A stretch of DNA of 55,552 bases. It comes from an uncultured Bacteroidota bacterium (lineage in GTDB: Bacteria > Bacteroidota > Bacteroidia > Chitinophagales > Chitinophagaceae). Position 1 is the stretch's first letter, and every line of letters begins with the position of its first letter. The stretch lies in NCBI GenBank assembly GCA_903835005.1, contig CAILLK010000099.1:1-55552 (forward strand), written 5' to 3'. Below are positions 8,313 to 18,835 of this stretch, piece after piece. Position numbers and translations under genes: made by a program. The notes below the pieces were generated by a model. That model did no database searches. It was given only the letters and a program-made list of their open reading frames with translations, and was not told where the DNA came from.

Positions 8313-9341
8313 ATGGGATTATTGAATATCAGGATCGTTTTTTTAACTTACCTGCTGTTATACTTTACGGTTAATATCGTTTCGGCTCAGGTTAAACTTT
8401 CCAGAGAACAGGATACGCTGAAGCTGAAGAAAATATCGTGGCAAAAACTGAAGTTGTATTTCGATGATGATTACCTGAATATTGCCGGAAAAGGTACAGA
8501 TCAGTACTATACAGCAGGTTGGCAATTTGATGCATATTATAAGCGCAATATCAGGGGGAGAAGTGTTTTTGATCGTTTGCTTATGAGCCTTCCTCATGGG
8601 CAGGACAATTATTATTATGGCATGTGCAGGAGGATTTACACCCCTGCAGACCTTATACAACCTCAGATAATTTATGGAGACAGACCTTATGCATCAGTGA
8701 TTACTATTCAACACGGAATGGTTTCAACTGATCCGGATTCGAAAGAAAGTATATCAACCGATATCGGAGCAGGGGCTATCGGGCCAATTACCTATGGCGG
8801 CCAGATACAAACCTGGTTTCATAAAATAATTGGCGATCAGCAACCTATGGGCTGGAAAAACCAGATCAGAAATAACGTGGTGCTGGATTACAATCTGAAT
8901 TATGCACGACAGATTTTGAAGCCGTCACCGAATTTAGAGTTACTGGCAAATGTAGATTGTGAAGCAGGCACCCTGGTCGATAATATGGGAATTGGTTTTA
9001 CAATGTCATTTGGTAATTTGAACGGGCATTTACTGAAAGAGAACCAATTACTGGTGGAAAATGAAAAACAGTCGGGTAAAGTTGCTATTCATGCATATAT
9101 GCATCCTACTGTCAGGGCAGTAATCTATAACGCTACTTTGGAAGGTGGTTTTTTCTCGAATATGGACCCTTATGTAATAAGCAGAAGTGATATCAACGTT
9201 GTATATCTGCAATATGATTTTGGATTTGTGCTGCAGGCAGGGAGGTTCGGTATTAGCCTTGCCGAAAAATTAAGAACAGCAGAATTCAGATACGGACAAA
9301 CTCAGGAAGTAGGAAATATAACCATGTTTATTCCAATGTGA
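8313..9341 (+). CDS. LpxR-like lipid A deacylase family protein (DUF2219)
   Basis: A 342-residue outer-membrane beta-barrel protein with a signal peptide (cleavage near A25). Motifs fit the LpxR/DUF2219 family: FDDDYLNIAGKGTDQYYTAG near the N-terminus, and a central GAIGPITYGGQIQTWFH followed by PMGWKNQ. In Salmonella, LpxR removes the 3'-acyloxyacyl chain of lipid A, with catalytic Asn/Asp near the N-terminus, Thr/Ser and a His in the central block. Comparable residues appear here. Activity on the native lipid A is inferred, not shown. Confidence 0.75.
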   Translation: MGLLNIRIVFLTYLLLYFTVNIVSAQVKLSREQDTLKLKKISWQKLKLYFDDDYLNIAGKGTDQYYTAGWQFDAYYKRNIRGRSVFDRLLMSLPHGQDNYYYGMCRRIYTPADLIQPQIIYGDRPYASVITIQHGMVSTDPDSKESISTDIGAGAIGPITYGGQIQTWFHKIIGDQQPMGWKNQIRNNVVLDYNLNYARQILKPSPNLELLANVDCEAGTLVDNMGIGFTMSFGNLNGHLLKENQLLVENEKQSGKVAIHAYMHPTVRAVIYNATLEGGFFSNMDPYVISRSDINVVYLQYDFGFVLQAGRFGISLAEKLRTAEFRYGQTQEVGNITMFIPM

Positions 9342-9686
9342 GTGGGCCGCCAAATATCCATTTGAGCCAGATAATGGCTCTTCCCATCCTGTACATTTTG
9401 TCAGTACCATATTTGTTCCTGTTGCCCAAAATAATAAAAGCAAATAACTCCTTCCGGAAGGCATATTAATAGATAACAAAGAAATCTTTATTCGGACAGT
9501 TATACCTATCGTTTACCCTTAAAAAATGGATAGTTCAGGTACTTTTAAGCCTAAAGTCCGACCCTTCGTTTGGTAAATGACAGCCTTTATCTGGTTCGGT
9601 ATAATTTATCGAATTGAGGACAGGATATTTCCGTTGGTGAGTATGCTGGAAAGAAACAGGATTACTAAAATTGCGGCATTTTAATA
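9342..9686. other. Intergenic stretch without recognisable gene
   Basis: I see no convincing reading frame here. The longest open stretches are short, hydrophobic and lack family resemblance, and the overlapping minus-strand one is partly antisense to the lpxR-like gene. The convergent gene pair ends in a shared terminator just downstream. Confidence 0.5.
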
Positions 9687-9726
9687 AAAAGGGCCGATTT
9701 AATTTTTATATTGAATCGGCCCTTTT
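9687..9726. terminator. Bidirectional terminator between lpxR-like gene and maeB
   Basis: AAAAGGGCCGATT (9687-9699) pairs perfectly with AATCGGCCCTTTT (9714-9726) around a 14-base loop. The A-run on one side and T-run on the other make it a Rho-independent terminator usable in both directions, although it lies 80 bases after the maeB stop and about 345 after the lpxR-like stop. Confidence 0.75.
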
Positions 9727-9805
9727 AAAGGTTATTAATTGACTTGCCTGAAATAAGATTTTACTGCATGCATTACGCTGCAAATATCCAGAATTATAGA
9801 AAATT

Positions 9806-12079
9806 TTATTCACTTTTCACCTGAGCTTCTACCACTGCCAGGGCAATTATATTAACAATCTGCCGGACTGTGCTGCCCAGCTGCAAAACATATACCGGCT
9901 TCCGCAAACCTAGCAAGATAGGCCCAACAGCTTCTGCACCGCCTACTTCCTGCAGCAGGTGATAGGCTATATTACCTGCCGCCAGGTTAGGGAAGATCAA
10001 TACATTGGGAGCGCCGTTTACCAGGTCAGAAAAAGGATAATTTTCTTTAAGCAGGTCTTTATTGAACGCTACGCCTACCTGCACTTCTCCGTCTATCACC
10101 AGGTCAGGGTGCATCTGTTTTATTCGTTCAGTGGCATTCCTTACCCTTTCAGCTTCAGGAGACATACTGCTGCCGAAATTGGAATAGGAGAGCATAGCTA
10201 TACGTGGCTTTATATTAAAACGGCCAACTACACCTGCAGTAAGCAAAGTAATATCAATCAGTTCATCCTCAGTAGGATTGAAATTAAGTGTGGTGTCGGC
10301 AAAAAACAATGGCCCTTTTTTGGTGAGCATTATGTACATTCCGGCAACCCTTTTTACTCCTTCCTGCATTCCTATTATTTCAAGCGCAGGGCGTATAGTA
10401 TCCGGGTATTTGCGTGTAAGGCCCGATATCATAGCATCGGCTTCGCCGCTGTTAACCATCATGCAACCAAAATAAGTGCGTTCCTTCATCGCTTTCTTGG
10501 CTTCATATAAATTGTACCCTCTCCGCTGGCGTTTTTGAAAAAACAGTTCGCCATATTCGCACCGTTTTTTTTCCGAAGCGTCACTTTTCGGATCTATGAT
10601 TTCAGCATCATCCAGGTGTATATTATTTTCATTAATCAGCGCCCTTATCCTTGCTTCATTGCCAAGCAGTATTGGTATGATCATGCCATCATCCTTGGCT
10701 ATCTGGGCCGCCTTGAGTATCTTTATATTTTCAGCTTCGGCAAATACAACCCGCTTAGGATTCTGCTTTGCCTTGTTGGTAATATATCTCAATATCTGGT
10801 CATCGGAACCCAGCCTGCGGTATAGTTCTGCTTCATAAGCATTCCAGTCTGTGATTGGTTTTTTGGCCACGCCACTATCCATAGCTGCTTTAGCCACAGC
10901 TGTAGAAACTTTTACCAGGAGCCGGGGATCCATGGGTTTAGGGATGATATAAGTGGGGCCATATTGCAGGCTTATGTTATTGTAGGCTACATTAACAATA
11001 TCAGGTACCGGTTCTTTAGCCAGTTCAGCCAGCGCCTTTACAGCTGCCAGTTTCATAGCTTCATTAATACTTCCGGCCCTTACATCAAGCGCACCTCTGA
11101 AGATATAAGGAAATCCAAGTACATTATTAACCTGGTTGGGGTAATCGCTGCGTCCGGTAGCCATAATCACATCCGGCCGGGCAGCCAATGCGTCATCGTA
11201 TGTTATTTCCGGATCGGGGTTTGCGAGTGCAAAAACAATAGGTTTAGGCGCCATTTCCTTTACCATCTCCTGCGATACAATATTCCCTTTTGATAATCCT
11301 ATAAAAACATCGGCATTTTTCATTGCTTCATGAAGGTCAATAGCCTGTATATCCTGTGCAAATTGTATTTTATGTTCATCCAGATCCGTACGGCTCCTTA
11401 CTATAAGGCCTTTACTGTCATACATATACATATTTGCAACATTTGCGCCTAATGCAAGATAAATTTTGCAGCAGGAAATAGCTGAAGCGCCTGCACCGCT
11501 GATGACAATTTTAACTTCGCCTATTTTTTTACCCACAAGGTCAAGCGCATTCAGCAAAGCTGCACCGGATATTATTGCGGTGCCATGCTGATCATCGTGC
11601 ATTATAGGTATGCTCAGTTCCTTCTTAAGTCGGGTTTCAATTTCGAAACATTCAGGAGATTTAATATCTTCAAGATTAATACCCCCGAAAGTGGGTTCCA
11701 GAGCTTTCACCACTTTTACAAATTCATCAATGTCCCTTGTATTTAGTTCAATGTCAAATACATCTATATCGGCATAAATTTTAAACAATAATCCTTTTCC
11801 TTCCATTACCGGTTTAGAAGCCAGAGGACCGATATCTCCCAGGCCAAGGACGGCTGTGCCATTGGAAATCACAGCCACAAGGTTGCCCTTGGCAGTATAA
11901 CGGTAAACATCCTCGGGATTGGCATAAATGTCCATACAGGGCACGGCAACTCCCGGCGAATAAGCTAATGCCAGGTCGCGCTGTGTTTTGGTTTCTTTGG
12001 TAGGAACAACCTCAATTTTGCCGGGCCGTCCCTTTTCATGATATTCCAGTGCGTCTTCCTTTCTGATCAATTGTGCCAT
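9806..12079 (-). CDS. maeB: NADP-dependent malic enzyme with phosphotransacetylase domain
   Basis: A 757-residue MaeB-type enzyme catalysing oxidative decarboxylation of malate to pyruvate with NADP reduction. Domains: malic N-terminal domain (about 1-160, with YSPGVAVPC at 40-48 and GKGLLFK containing the likely catalytic lysine K95), the HDDQHGTA motif (161-168), an NAD(P)-binding domain (GAGASA near 195), and a C-terminal phosphate acetyltransferase-like domain (about 430-750) that in this family is regulatory. Length is normal for the family. It is a single-gene unit, divergent from the T9SS surface protein. Confidence 0.95.
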   Translation of the reverse strand: MAQLIRKEDALEYHEKGRPGKIEVVPTKETKTQRDLALAYSPGVAVPCMDIYANPEDVYRYTAKGNLVAVISNGTAVLGLGDIGPLASKPVMEGKGLLFKIYADIDVFDIELNTRDIDEFVKVVKALEPTFGGINLEDIKSPECFEIETRLKKELSIPIMHDDQHGTAIISGAALLNALDLVGKKIGEVKIVISGAGASAISCCKIYLALGANVANMYMYDSKGLIVRSRTDLDEHKIQFAQDIQAIDLHEAMKNADVFIGLSKGNIVSQEMVKEMAPKPIVFALANPDPEITYDDALAARPDVIMATGRSDYPNQVNNVLGFPYIFRGALDVRAGSINEAMKLAAVKALAELAKEPVPDIVNVAYNNISLQYGPTYIIPKPMDPRLLVKVSTAVAKAAMDSGVAKKPITDWNAYEAELYRRLGSDDQILRYITNKAKQNPKRVVFAEAENIKILKAAQIAKDDGMIIPILLGNEARIRALINENNIHLDDAEIIDPKSDASEKKRCEYGELFFQKRQRRGYNLYEAKKAMKERTYFGCMMVNSGEADAMISGLTRKYPDTIRPALEIIGMQEGVKRVAGMYIMLTKKGPLFFADTTLNFNPTEDELIDITLLTAGVVGRFNIKPRIAMLSYSNFGSSMSPEAERVRNATERIKQMHPDLVIDGEVQVGVAFNKDLLKENYPFSDLVNGAPNVLIFPNLAAGNIAYHLLQEVGGAEAVGPILLGLRKPVYVLQLGSTVRQIVNIIALAVVEAQVKSE

Positions 12080-12534
12080 GAACTTTTATTTTAAGGTCCG
12101 AAGTTACGAATAAGCCAAAGATTTTTTTTACCAACACTTTTTCTGTTTAATTCAGAAAGCTAAAGAGTATTATTTATTTGTTTTGTTTGGTAGATTTTGA
12201 AGGGCGAAAAAAATATTCCTGAAAAACCCAAGATTTTGATGTTAATTTACGTCTATGTTTCAGAACTCTGGTAACAAAGCGTAAAAGCCAGCAATAGGTG
12301 CTTTTTCAACTGCGGCTGAAAATTAATCTAAAGATAATCTTGTATAGCTAATTAAATTATATTCAGATAAATCTGCCAAGTGGCAGAAATTGATTTGATT
12401 TGATTAAATTTGCTCGCTTATTTGATTCAGAATTGTAATCTTAACCAGAGGCAGCTATAAACGAATATTATACCTCACTTATGTGGTGTACAGTTTTTCG
12501 GGAAAAAATAAATTTAATAATTAAAATTCATAGC
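12080..12534. promoter_or_regulatory. Divergent intergenic region of maeB and the T9SS surface protein
   Basis: This AT-rich region of about 455 bases must contain the promoters of maeB (leftward) and the surface-protein gene (rightward). It holds a perfect palindrome TCTGCCA-AG-TGGCAGA at 12372-12387, a plausible regulator site. I see no gene and no riboswitch-like structure. Confidence 0.4.
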
Positions 12535-14913
12535 ATGAAAAAAAGGGTTTACTTACCAGTTTTGCTTATCTGTTGTATTATGTTGTTTTCTTCCGCATCA
12601 TTCGGCAGAGGGCATATTCCGATTACCGGAACTGGCACTGATTTGCTGAACGATACTGTATGTTCGGGAACTATCGCAAATTTCGTTTTCGGGGTTTCAG
12701 ATACATCAGCAAATCCTTTACCAACAATCACCTACGCATGGCAGTTTTCAACAAACGGTGGTGCTACCTGGTCTGCCCTGACTTCAGGAGGGCCTTATGC
12801 AATTAGTGATTCCTCGCTTTCTGTTACTACATCACTGGCTTTAAGCGGATACAGATTCAGGTGTATTGCTACAGATTCTTTGGGTTCAGATACATCATTG
12901 GCAGCTTGGCTAAAGGTGGATACTGCAAGCTGGGGGGCAATTACCGGACCGTCAACAGTATGCATGGGTTCAAGTATTACAAAAGTGTGCAGCGTACCCG
13001 GTGGTATGTGGAGCGTTACTAATGATTCCGCCTCAATTACTTCTACAGGAGTAGTAACGGGATTATTAGCTAATGGTACTTCGGCCGGAATGGATACAGT
13101 GTATTATTATAATTATAATACCTGTGGTTCCAATACAGATACTGGTTATGTTACTATTAATCCCATACCTGCAACCGGTGTAATCTCCGGGCCATCAATT
13201 ATATGTAAAGGCGCAACTATTACTTTAACCGAATCGATTTCCGGTGGAACATGGAGCAGAAGCCATCCATTGGTAGATTCATTTGCGGGTGCAGGTATCG
13301 TAAGAGGAATTTCACAAGGCTTTGATACAATTAAATATACAACTTACAATGGGCTTTGTTATCTGAGTACAACTCATCCGATAAGGGTTGATACCAATGT
13401 AATTGCGATGCCAATCACCGGCCCGTCTGTTGGTTGCGTTGGTCACACTATTGATCTGATGAATGTAAACATTTATGGTACTTGGGTTTGGAGTACCAGC
13501 AATTCACATGCAAATGTCAATACTGCCGGACATGTTTATGGCCTTTCAGGTGGAGTCGACACAATTACCTATACTTTCACTAACGCGTGCAATACAGTAA
13601 TATCAACAACTTCTGTTGAAATTGACACTTTATTAAGCCCCGGCGTAATTTCCGCTTCTTCATATGCGGTTTGTGCCGGTTCCTGGATTCATTTGTCCGA
13701 GTCAATTTCTACAGGTTTTTGGTTCAGCAGCAACCCTTCACTTGCTATTGTTGATGGATCCGGAAACGTTACCGGTGTTGCTCAGGGATCACCTGTAATT
13801 TCTTACGTTCTTTCTAATGGCTGTGGTGATGTTGCTGCTTCTCATGTAGTTAATGTATACAGAGTTGCAAGTGCTATTTCAGGGCCTGACAGTGTAGGTA
13901 TCGGAAATACAATTACATTAACAGATAGTGCAACAACAGGTACCAGTGAAATCTGGACTATTGCAGATTCTACAATTGCTACAATCGGCAGCAGTACAGG
14001 TATTGTTACCGGTGTTGCTGCAGGAACAACCACCGCAACTTATACATTAATAAACGCGTGTGGAACTACATCGGCTACACAAACAATTTATGTTGGTCCT
14101 CCTCCTTTTGTCAGTGTTATTGATGGTGCTGATTCTGTTTGTATTGGCGCCTCCATTACCTTATCAGATACCGTGTCTGGTGGTATTTGGTCAACAAGCA
14201 ACGGTAAAGCTACAGTTGCAAGCGCCGGGCCAAATTCTGCTACAGTTTCAGGTGTTAGCTATGGTCAGGTAATCATTACTTATACGGTTCATAATGGATT
14301 TGGCTCCAGTTCGTCTGAAACAGCAGTTTATGTTAATCAACCACCTGTAATTATTCTAAAGGCCCCATCGCTTGTAGCTTTAGGCGGCGATTATTTTTTA
14401 TTCGGTTATCCAGCTGGCGGAACCTGGACAGAAAGCAACGGTATACGCGGTGAAATAGTAAGCACTGGTGTTGTTGATACCGCAGTTATTATTGCAGCAG
14501 GAGATACGCTTCATAATACTGCCGTTACCTGGTGTTCTTACGTTGTTACAAAGACAGGTGTTGACTCCCTCACCTATACTTATACCAACTCTTGCGGAAC
14601 AAGAACCAGTACTTTTGTAATAAATCTTGCCGGAACTTCAGGCATTACACCAATTAATTATGGCACAGAAGGTAGCCTCCTTACCTATCCTAATCCTAAC
14701 AATGGTGAATTTATTATTAACCTGGCAAACCCTGATAATGAGATCGCAACAGTAACGATCACAAATCTTCTGGGGCAGAAAATAAAAGAGTTTTCACTAC
14801 CTGCAAATAAAAACAACAGCATTCAGCTCAATCAGCCTCCTGGCATTTATGTTATTACTGCTGTTACACCTGGTGGCAACAAATATTATTCAAAAATTAC
14901 TATTGCTGAATAG
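12535..14913 (+). CDS. Secreted multi-repeat Ig-like protein with T9SS C-terminal sorting domain
   Basis: A 792-residue exported protein. A signal peptide covers about residues 1-24. Six to seven Ig-like (Big_2-type) repeats of about 85 residues follow, each beginning ISGPS/IDGADSVC-like and containing GxxWSxSN and GVxxGxxTITYT. The C-terminal 75 residues (YPNPNNGEFIINL ... NLLGQKIKEF ... GIYVITAV) are a type A sorting domain used by the type IX secretion system. The ATG at 12535 (MKKRVYLPV) gives a proper signal peptide, so the ATG at 12481 was rejected. Probable role: adhesin or cell-surface protein. Confidence 0.85.
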   Translation: MKKRVYLPVLLICCIMLFSSASFGRGHIPITGTGTDLLNDTVCSGTIANFVFGVSDTSANPLPTITYAWQFSTNGGATWSALTSGGPYAISDSSLSVTTSLALSGYRFRCIATDSLGSDTSLAAWLKVDTASWGAITGPSTVCMGSSITKVCSVPGGMWSVTNDSASITSTGVVTGLLANGTSAGMDTVYYYNYNTCGSNTDTGYVTINPIPATGVISGPSIICKGATITLTESISGGTWSRSHPLVDSFAGAGIVRGISQGFDTIKYTTYNGLCYLSTTHPIRVDTNVIAMPITGPSVGCVGHTIDLMNVNIYGTWVWSTSNSHANVNTAGHVYGLSGGVDTITYTFTNACNTVISTTSVEIDTLLSPGVISASSYAVCAGSWIHLSESISTGFWFSSNPSLAIVDGSGNVTGVAQGSPVISYVLSNGCGDVAASHVVNVYRVASAISGPDSVGIGNTITLTDSATTGTSEIWTIADSTIATIGSSTGIVTGVAAGTTTATYTLINACGTTSATQTIYVGPPPFVSVIDGADSVCIGASITLSDTVSGGIWSTSNGKATVASAGPNSATVSGVSYGQVIITYTVHNGFGSSSSETAVYVNQPPVIILKAPSLVALGGDYFLFGYPAGGTWTESNGIRGEIVSTGVVDTAVIIAAGDTLHNTAVTWCSYVVTKTGVDSLTYTYTNSCGTRTSTFVINLAGTSGITPINYGTEGSLLTYPNPNNGEFIINLANPDNEIATVTITNLLGQKIKEFSLPANKNNSIQLNQPPGIYVITAVTPGGNKYYSKITIAE

Positions 14914-14943
14914 TAATTTGATTGGTAATAATTTATAGATCGG

Positions 14944-14978
14944 GCCGGCTCAACAGAAAAATTGAGCCGGCTTTTTTT
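14944..14978 (+). terminator. Rho-independent terminator after the T9SS surface protein
   Basis: GCCGGCTCAA (14944-14953) pairs with TTGAGCCGGC (14962-14971) around an 8-base A-rich loop and is followed by a run of seven T. It is 30 bases after the stop codon. Confidence 0.88.
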
Positions 14979-15136
14979 ATCGTTTCTGCTGCGGTAAGGC
15001 TGGAATTTTCTTTCTGTATACTTTCAAAAGGTAGAACAGGAAATGTTTTGATTTTATGATCTGAACTGTAAATTTCAGAGGTTATAATTAGGTTTTAGAC
15101 TTTTGGATTGTTAGTTTTGGATTTTGAATTTGCAAT

Positions 15137-15496
15137 ATGCTGAACAATGATTTTTATACCTGCCACAATGAATTGGTTGAAGGTAACCAGATAAGTTGCC
15201 AGGTAATATACAATGCCGGCCATGCTATTTTTAAGGGGCATTTTCCGGGTAACCCGGTTGTTCCGGGTGTATGTATGATTGAGATGGTAAAGGAACTGTT
15301 ACAGGAGCAGTTGCAGGAGCGGTTGCTGTTGCGCAGCTCGGGAAATATCAAATTCCTGAACCTGATAACACCGGAAATCAGCCCGTTTATAAAAATTGAC
15401 TGGAAAAAGACAGATGATGGCTACCATGTTAAAGCGGCGCTTAATAATGAGACAACGGTTTTCTTTAAGTTTGATGGTGTATACAGTGTGCTGTAA
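15137..15496 (+). CDS. FabZ-like hotdog-fold dehydratase
   Basis: A 119-residue protein with the FabZ/FabA-like block GHFPGNPVVPGVCMIEMVKE (residues 34-53), where the histidine is the usual catalytic residue of 3-hydroxyacyl-ACP dehydratases. It is shorter than housekeeping FabZ (about 140-150) and more divergent, so it is probably a specialised member acting on an acyl chain or a hydroxyacyl sugar modification. It opens the glycan cluster on the same strand as WbqC, 100 bases upstream of it. Confidence 0.7.
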   Translation: MLNNDFYTCHNELVEGNQISCQVIYNAGHAIFKGHFPGNPVVPGVCMIEMVKELLQEQLQERLLLRSSGNIKFLNLITPEISPFIKIDWKKTDDGYHVKAALNNETTVFFKFDGVYSVL

Positions 15497-15596
15497 ATAT
15501 TATTTGGACAGGCTAAGTTTATCAGTCAAAACCGTTTCTGATTAATTAGTTTTACTTTTGTATTCTGCAATTCTTACTATACCACAGATTATCTGA

Positions 15597-16286
15597 ATGA
15601 AAAAAGTAGCGATTTTACAATCCAATTATATTCCATGGAAAGGGTATTTTGATATGATTCGTATGGTAGATGAATTCATCCTTTACGATGATATGCAATA
15701 TACCCGCAGAGACTGGCGGAACAGAAATAAAATAAAGACCCCTAACGGACTTGCATGGCTGACAATACCTGTGGAAGTAAAAGGTAAATATTTTCAGAAA
15801 ATAAATGAAACGATTATTTCAGAACCCGGATGGGCAAAAGATCATTGGGCGACAATAAAACAGTTTTACAGCAAGACAAAATATTTCAAAGACTATAAAG
15901 ATTTATTTGAGCAGTTTTATCTGAATACCAGCGAACCTTTACTGAGTCTGGTAAATTATGAACTCATCAGGATAATTAATGAAATTCTGGGCATCAAAAC
16001 CAAAATCAGCAGGTCTGGTGATTATGAATTAGCGGATGGTAAAACAGAGCGGTTACTGAGCCTTGTGCTGCAAGCTGGTGGAACCGAATATATTTCGGGC
16101 CCGGCAGCAAAAGACTATATTGTTGATAGTTTTTTTGAGGAAGCAGGCATTAAACTCAGCTGGATGGATTATTCGGGTTATCCCGAATATACCCAGTTGT
16201 TTCCGCCATTTGAGCATGGAGTAACCATTCTTGACCTTATTTTTAATGAAGGGCCGCAAGCGGTTAATTACATGAAAAATAATTAA
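15597..16286 (+). CDS. WbqC family protein
   Basis: A 229-residue protein with the WbqC-like family pattern: AILQSNYIPWKGYFDMI at the N-terminus, DEFILYDDMQYTRRDWRNRN, then a C-terminal HGVTILDLIFNEG. Family members occur in O-antigen and other polysaccharide clusters and have no firmly established reaction. Position at the head of glycosyltransferase and sugar-modifying genes supports a glycan role. The next start is 20 bases downstream. Confidence 0.85.
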   Translation: MKKVAILQSNYIPWKGYFDMIRMVDEFILYDDMQYTRRDWRNRNKIKTPNGLAWLTIPVEVKGKYFQKINETIISEPGWAKDHWATIKQFYSKTKYFKDYKDLFEQFYLNTSEPLLSLVNYELIRIINEILGIKTKISRSGDYELADGKTERLLSLVLQAGGTEYISGPAAKDYIVDSFFEEAGIKLSWMDYSGYPEYTQLFPPFEHGVTILDLIFNEGPQAVNYMKNN

Positions 16287-16306
16287 TTTCACCAACAAAA
16301 TTATTA

Positions 16307-17239
16307 ATGCCCAATCCGCAAATTAGTATTGTATCCACACTTTACCGCTCCGAAGGTTTTCTGGAGGAGTTTATAATGCGATGCTATGATGCTGTAAAAA
16401 GTATTAATTGTACTGATTTTGAAATTGTAATGGTTAACGACGGATCTCCGGATAATTCGTTGCAGAAAATATTGCAGTTGAAAAAGCAGTATCCGCAAAT
16501 AAAGGTTCTGGACCTTTCCCGCAATTTCGGTCATCACTATGCCCTGGTTGCTGGAATGAGTTATTCAAAAGGGGAATTGATATTTCTTATAGATTGTGAT
16601 ATGGAAGTGGATCCTGTGGTGCTTAAGGAATTTTATAATGAGCTGACCAATAAAAATTATGACGTAGTATATGGCTTCCAGGAAAACAGAAAAGGGAAAT
16701 TTCTGGAGAAAATCTTAGGTGGGCTATTCTGGAAGACGTTTAATTTTTTAAGTGATACTAAAATACCTGCTAACCCTTTAACGGAGCGGATAATGACAAG
16801 GAAGTACGTTGATGCCCTGTTGCAACTCGGCGATAAAAACCTCTTCCTTGCAGGTATGATGTATTGGTCGGGCTTTAACCAGAGTGGAATCCCGATTGCT
16901 AAAAGTCTCAGGAAAGGGCAGGCTACCTATACCATCCGCAAAAGAATAATACTGCTCGTTGAAGCGATCAGTTCTTTTTCGGCTTATCCGCTCAAAATGT
17001 TGTTCATTTTAGGTTCACTGCTTACCATCACTGCTTTTTGTTTCGGAGCATTTATTATTTTCAGAAAGATTTTTATGCCGTCAAGCTTGCTTATGGGTTA
17101 TTCATCGCTGGCTATATTAATATTGTTTTCTACAGGTGTAATTATGACTTCATTAGGTATCTTTGGGATCTACCTCGAGAAAATGTACAACCAGGTCAAA
17201 AACAGGCCTTTATTTATAATTAAGGATATATACGAATAG
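16307..17239 (+). CDS. Family 2 glycosyltransferase, DPM1/GtrB-like
   Basis: A 310-residue enzyme with a GT-A domain (ISIVSTLYRSEGFLEEF start; VMVNDGSPDNS nucleotide-binding region; LIDCDMEVDP as the DxD motif) and two C-terminal hydrophobic segments (about residues 225-250 and 260-285). This architecture is typical of polyprenyl-phosphate sugar synthases that charge undecaprenyl phosphate with one sugar on the cytoplasmic face. The donor sugar cannot be told from sequence. It lies within the glycan cluster between WbqC and a methyltransferase. Confidence 0.85.
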   Translation: MPNPQISIVSTLYRSEGFLEEFIMRCYDAVKSINCTDFEIVMVNDGSPDNSLQKILQLKKQYPQIKVLDLSRNFGHHYALVAGMSYSKGELIFLIDCDMEVDPVVLKEFYNELTNKNYDVVYGFQENRKGKFLEKILGGLFWKTFNFLSDTKIPANPLTERIMTRKYVDALLQLGDKNLFLAGMMYWSGFNQSGIPIAKSLRKGQATYTIRKRIILLVEAISSFSAYPLKMLFILGSLLTITAFCFGAFIIFRKIFMPSSLLMGYSSLAILILFSTGVIMTSLGIFGIYLEKMYNQVKNRPLFIIKDIYE

Positions 17240-17254
17240 GTAATAAGCAAACAT

Positions 17255-18004
17255 ATGAATATTGAAGAAAATTTGAATGAGTATCATGACTCTTATAATA
17301 GTGATAATAAATTTTTCGATGAAAATCATTATTTCATAGGGCATTTTGCTAAAAAACTATGTAATGAAATAAGAGAGAATTCCTACAGGTCAGTACTTAG
17401 TCTCGGAATAGGGCACCAGGTTGTAAATTCCGGAATAAGAAAGGAGTTTGAATTTAGTTTGCAATCACATACTATTTTAGAAGGTTCTCTTAGTATTATT
17501 AAAGAACTTTCTGATAAGATTTCAGATCAGAAAGGAAATGTTGAGTTGGTGCATACGTATTTTGAGGATTATGACACTGATAAACAATTTGATCTAATTG
17601 AGATGGGTTTTGTGCTTGAGCATGTTGAAGACCCATATTTTATACTCGAAAAATATAGTCATTTTTTGAAACCAGGCGGTACTATTTTTATTGCTGTGCC
17701 TAATGCTAAGTCCCTCCACCGTATGATAGGTTATGAAGCCGGGCTACTGGATAATTTGTACAAGCTAAGCGAATATGATATAAAATTCGGGCATAAACGG
17801 TATTTTGATTTAGATTCAATTTCTGATGTTGTCTCAAAAGCCGGCTTTAAGATAAATAAATCTTCCGGGTTGATGCTAAAACCAATTACTACTGGTCAAA
17901 TGGCAGTTTTAGGTTGGACTGATAATATTTATAATGCGCTATTAAAATTGGGTGATAATTATCCTGAAATTGCTAATTGCATTCTTATAGAAGCTACTAT
18001 TTAA
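17255..18004 (+). CDS. Class I SAM-dependent methyltransferase
   Basis: A 249-residue enzyme with a Rossmann methyltransferase layout: motif I VLSLGIGHQVV (about residues 48-58), an acidic residue after strand 2, FDLIEMGFVLEHVEDP (motif II, about 112-127) and LKPGGTIFIAVPNAKSL (motif III). The substrate is unknown; sugar or lipid-linked glycan methylation is likely given its neighbours. More AT-rich than surrounding genes. The next gene starts 18 bases later. Confidence 0.8.
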   Translation: MNIEENLNEYHDSYNSDNKFFDENHYFIGHFAKKLCNEIRENSYRSVLSLGIGHQVVNSGIRKEFEFSLQSHTILEGSLSIIKELSDKISDQKGNVELVHTYFEDYDTDKQFDLIEMGFVLEHVEDPYFILEKYSHFLKPGGTIFIAVPNAKSLHRMIGYEAGLLDNLYKLSEYDIKFGHKRYFDLDSISDVVSKAGFKINKSSGLMLKPITTGQMAVLGWTDNIYNALLKLGDNYPEIANCILIEATI

Positions 18005-18022
18005 AAAATTTTTTAAGGTTGG

Positions 18023-18835
18023 ATGAAAGTTTTATTGATGGGTGGAACAGGGTTTATTGGAACCTATTTATACAAAGATTTAATAAACAGCCATCAGGTG
18101 ATAAGAACCTATTGTCATACCCCGGTGGCTGATGCAGTTTATTTTAACGCTGAGTCAGATTTAATCTCAGAAATTGTACCGGAAAATTTCGATATAATTA
18201 TTAATAATATTAACCCGTCTATATCATCCTATAAATCCGTTGCCGCATATATTACTGATCTGGTATGCAAATGCCAGAAAGACAATTCATGGTTAATAAA
18301 TATTTCCAGTGTTTCGGCCGATGAAGCAAACAAATTCAATGATAGTTATTCTTTGAAAAAGCATATTGCCGATGAAATCATTATCGGTGAAATGAAAGGG
18401 CATAAGTATACTTGTCTGCGTTTTCCGCAAATCTTTGATTATGCACGGTTGGCCAAAAAATCGCAGGCCGGGTTTTATTATTTTATTGATGCGGTAAGAA
18501 ACAGGGAAAAGATTACGCTGTTTGCCAATTGTAGGGATGTTGCCAGGAATTATCTTTCTGTAGAGTTGCTGCTATACGCAATCACATATACCATTGAAAA
18601 TAACATTTCAGGTTTGCACAATGTTTTTGTGCCTGCACATACTTTGAATCTTAAAGAAATTGTGGCATTAATAGCCGGCATGAATGCGGGTTATGATGCT
18701 GAATCAATGATTCAGCAGAATGAGAAAGAAGGAATTACCTACCATATACCACTTGTTTCGGTGGCTTTTGCGCAATGGTATTCTGGTGCAAGGGATTTTA
18801 GTTATTATTTATCAAAAGCATATCATTTTGAATAG
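18023..18835 (+). CDS. NAD-dependent epimerase/dehydratase (extended SDR-like)
   Basis: A 270-residue Rossmann protein with the nucleotide-binding GGTGFIGTYL at residues 7-16, NINPS around position 72 and a SYSLKKHIADE stretch (YxxxK) at about 110-120. It is shorter than standard sugar-nucleotide epimerases (about 310-330). Likely acts on an NDP-sugar or reduces a keto intermediate in this cluster. Its stop overlaps the start of the ATP-grasp gene. Confidence 0.75.
   Translation: MKVLLMGGTGFIGTYLYKDLINSHQVIRTYCHTPVADAVYFNAESDLISEIVPENFDIIINNINPSISSYKSVAAYITDLVCKCQKDNSWLINISSVSADEANKFNDSYSLKKHIADEIIIGEMKGHKYTCLRFPQIFDYARLAKKSQAGFYYFIDAVRNREKITLFANCRDVARNYLSVELLLYAITYTIENNISGLHNVFVPAHTLNLKEIVALIAGMNAGYDAESMIQQNEKEGITYHIPLVSVAFAQWYSGARDFSYYLSKAYHFE

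Noticed and set aside
9372..9467. Short hydrophobic frame after the lpxR-like gene
   Set aside because: 31 codons, no ribosome-binding signal or family resemblance, in a degraded-looking spacer.
15170..15190. ELVEG stretch in the FabZ-like protein as a repeat insertion
   Set aside because: The DNA differs from the dispersed-repeat consensus and the frame fits the hotdog N-terminus.
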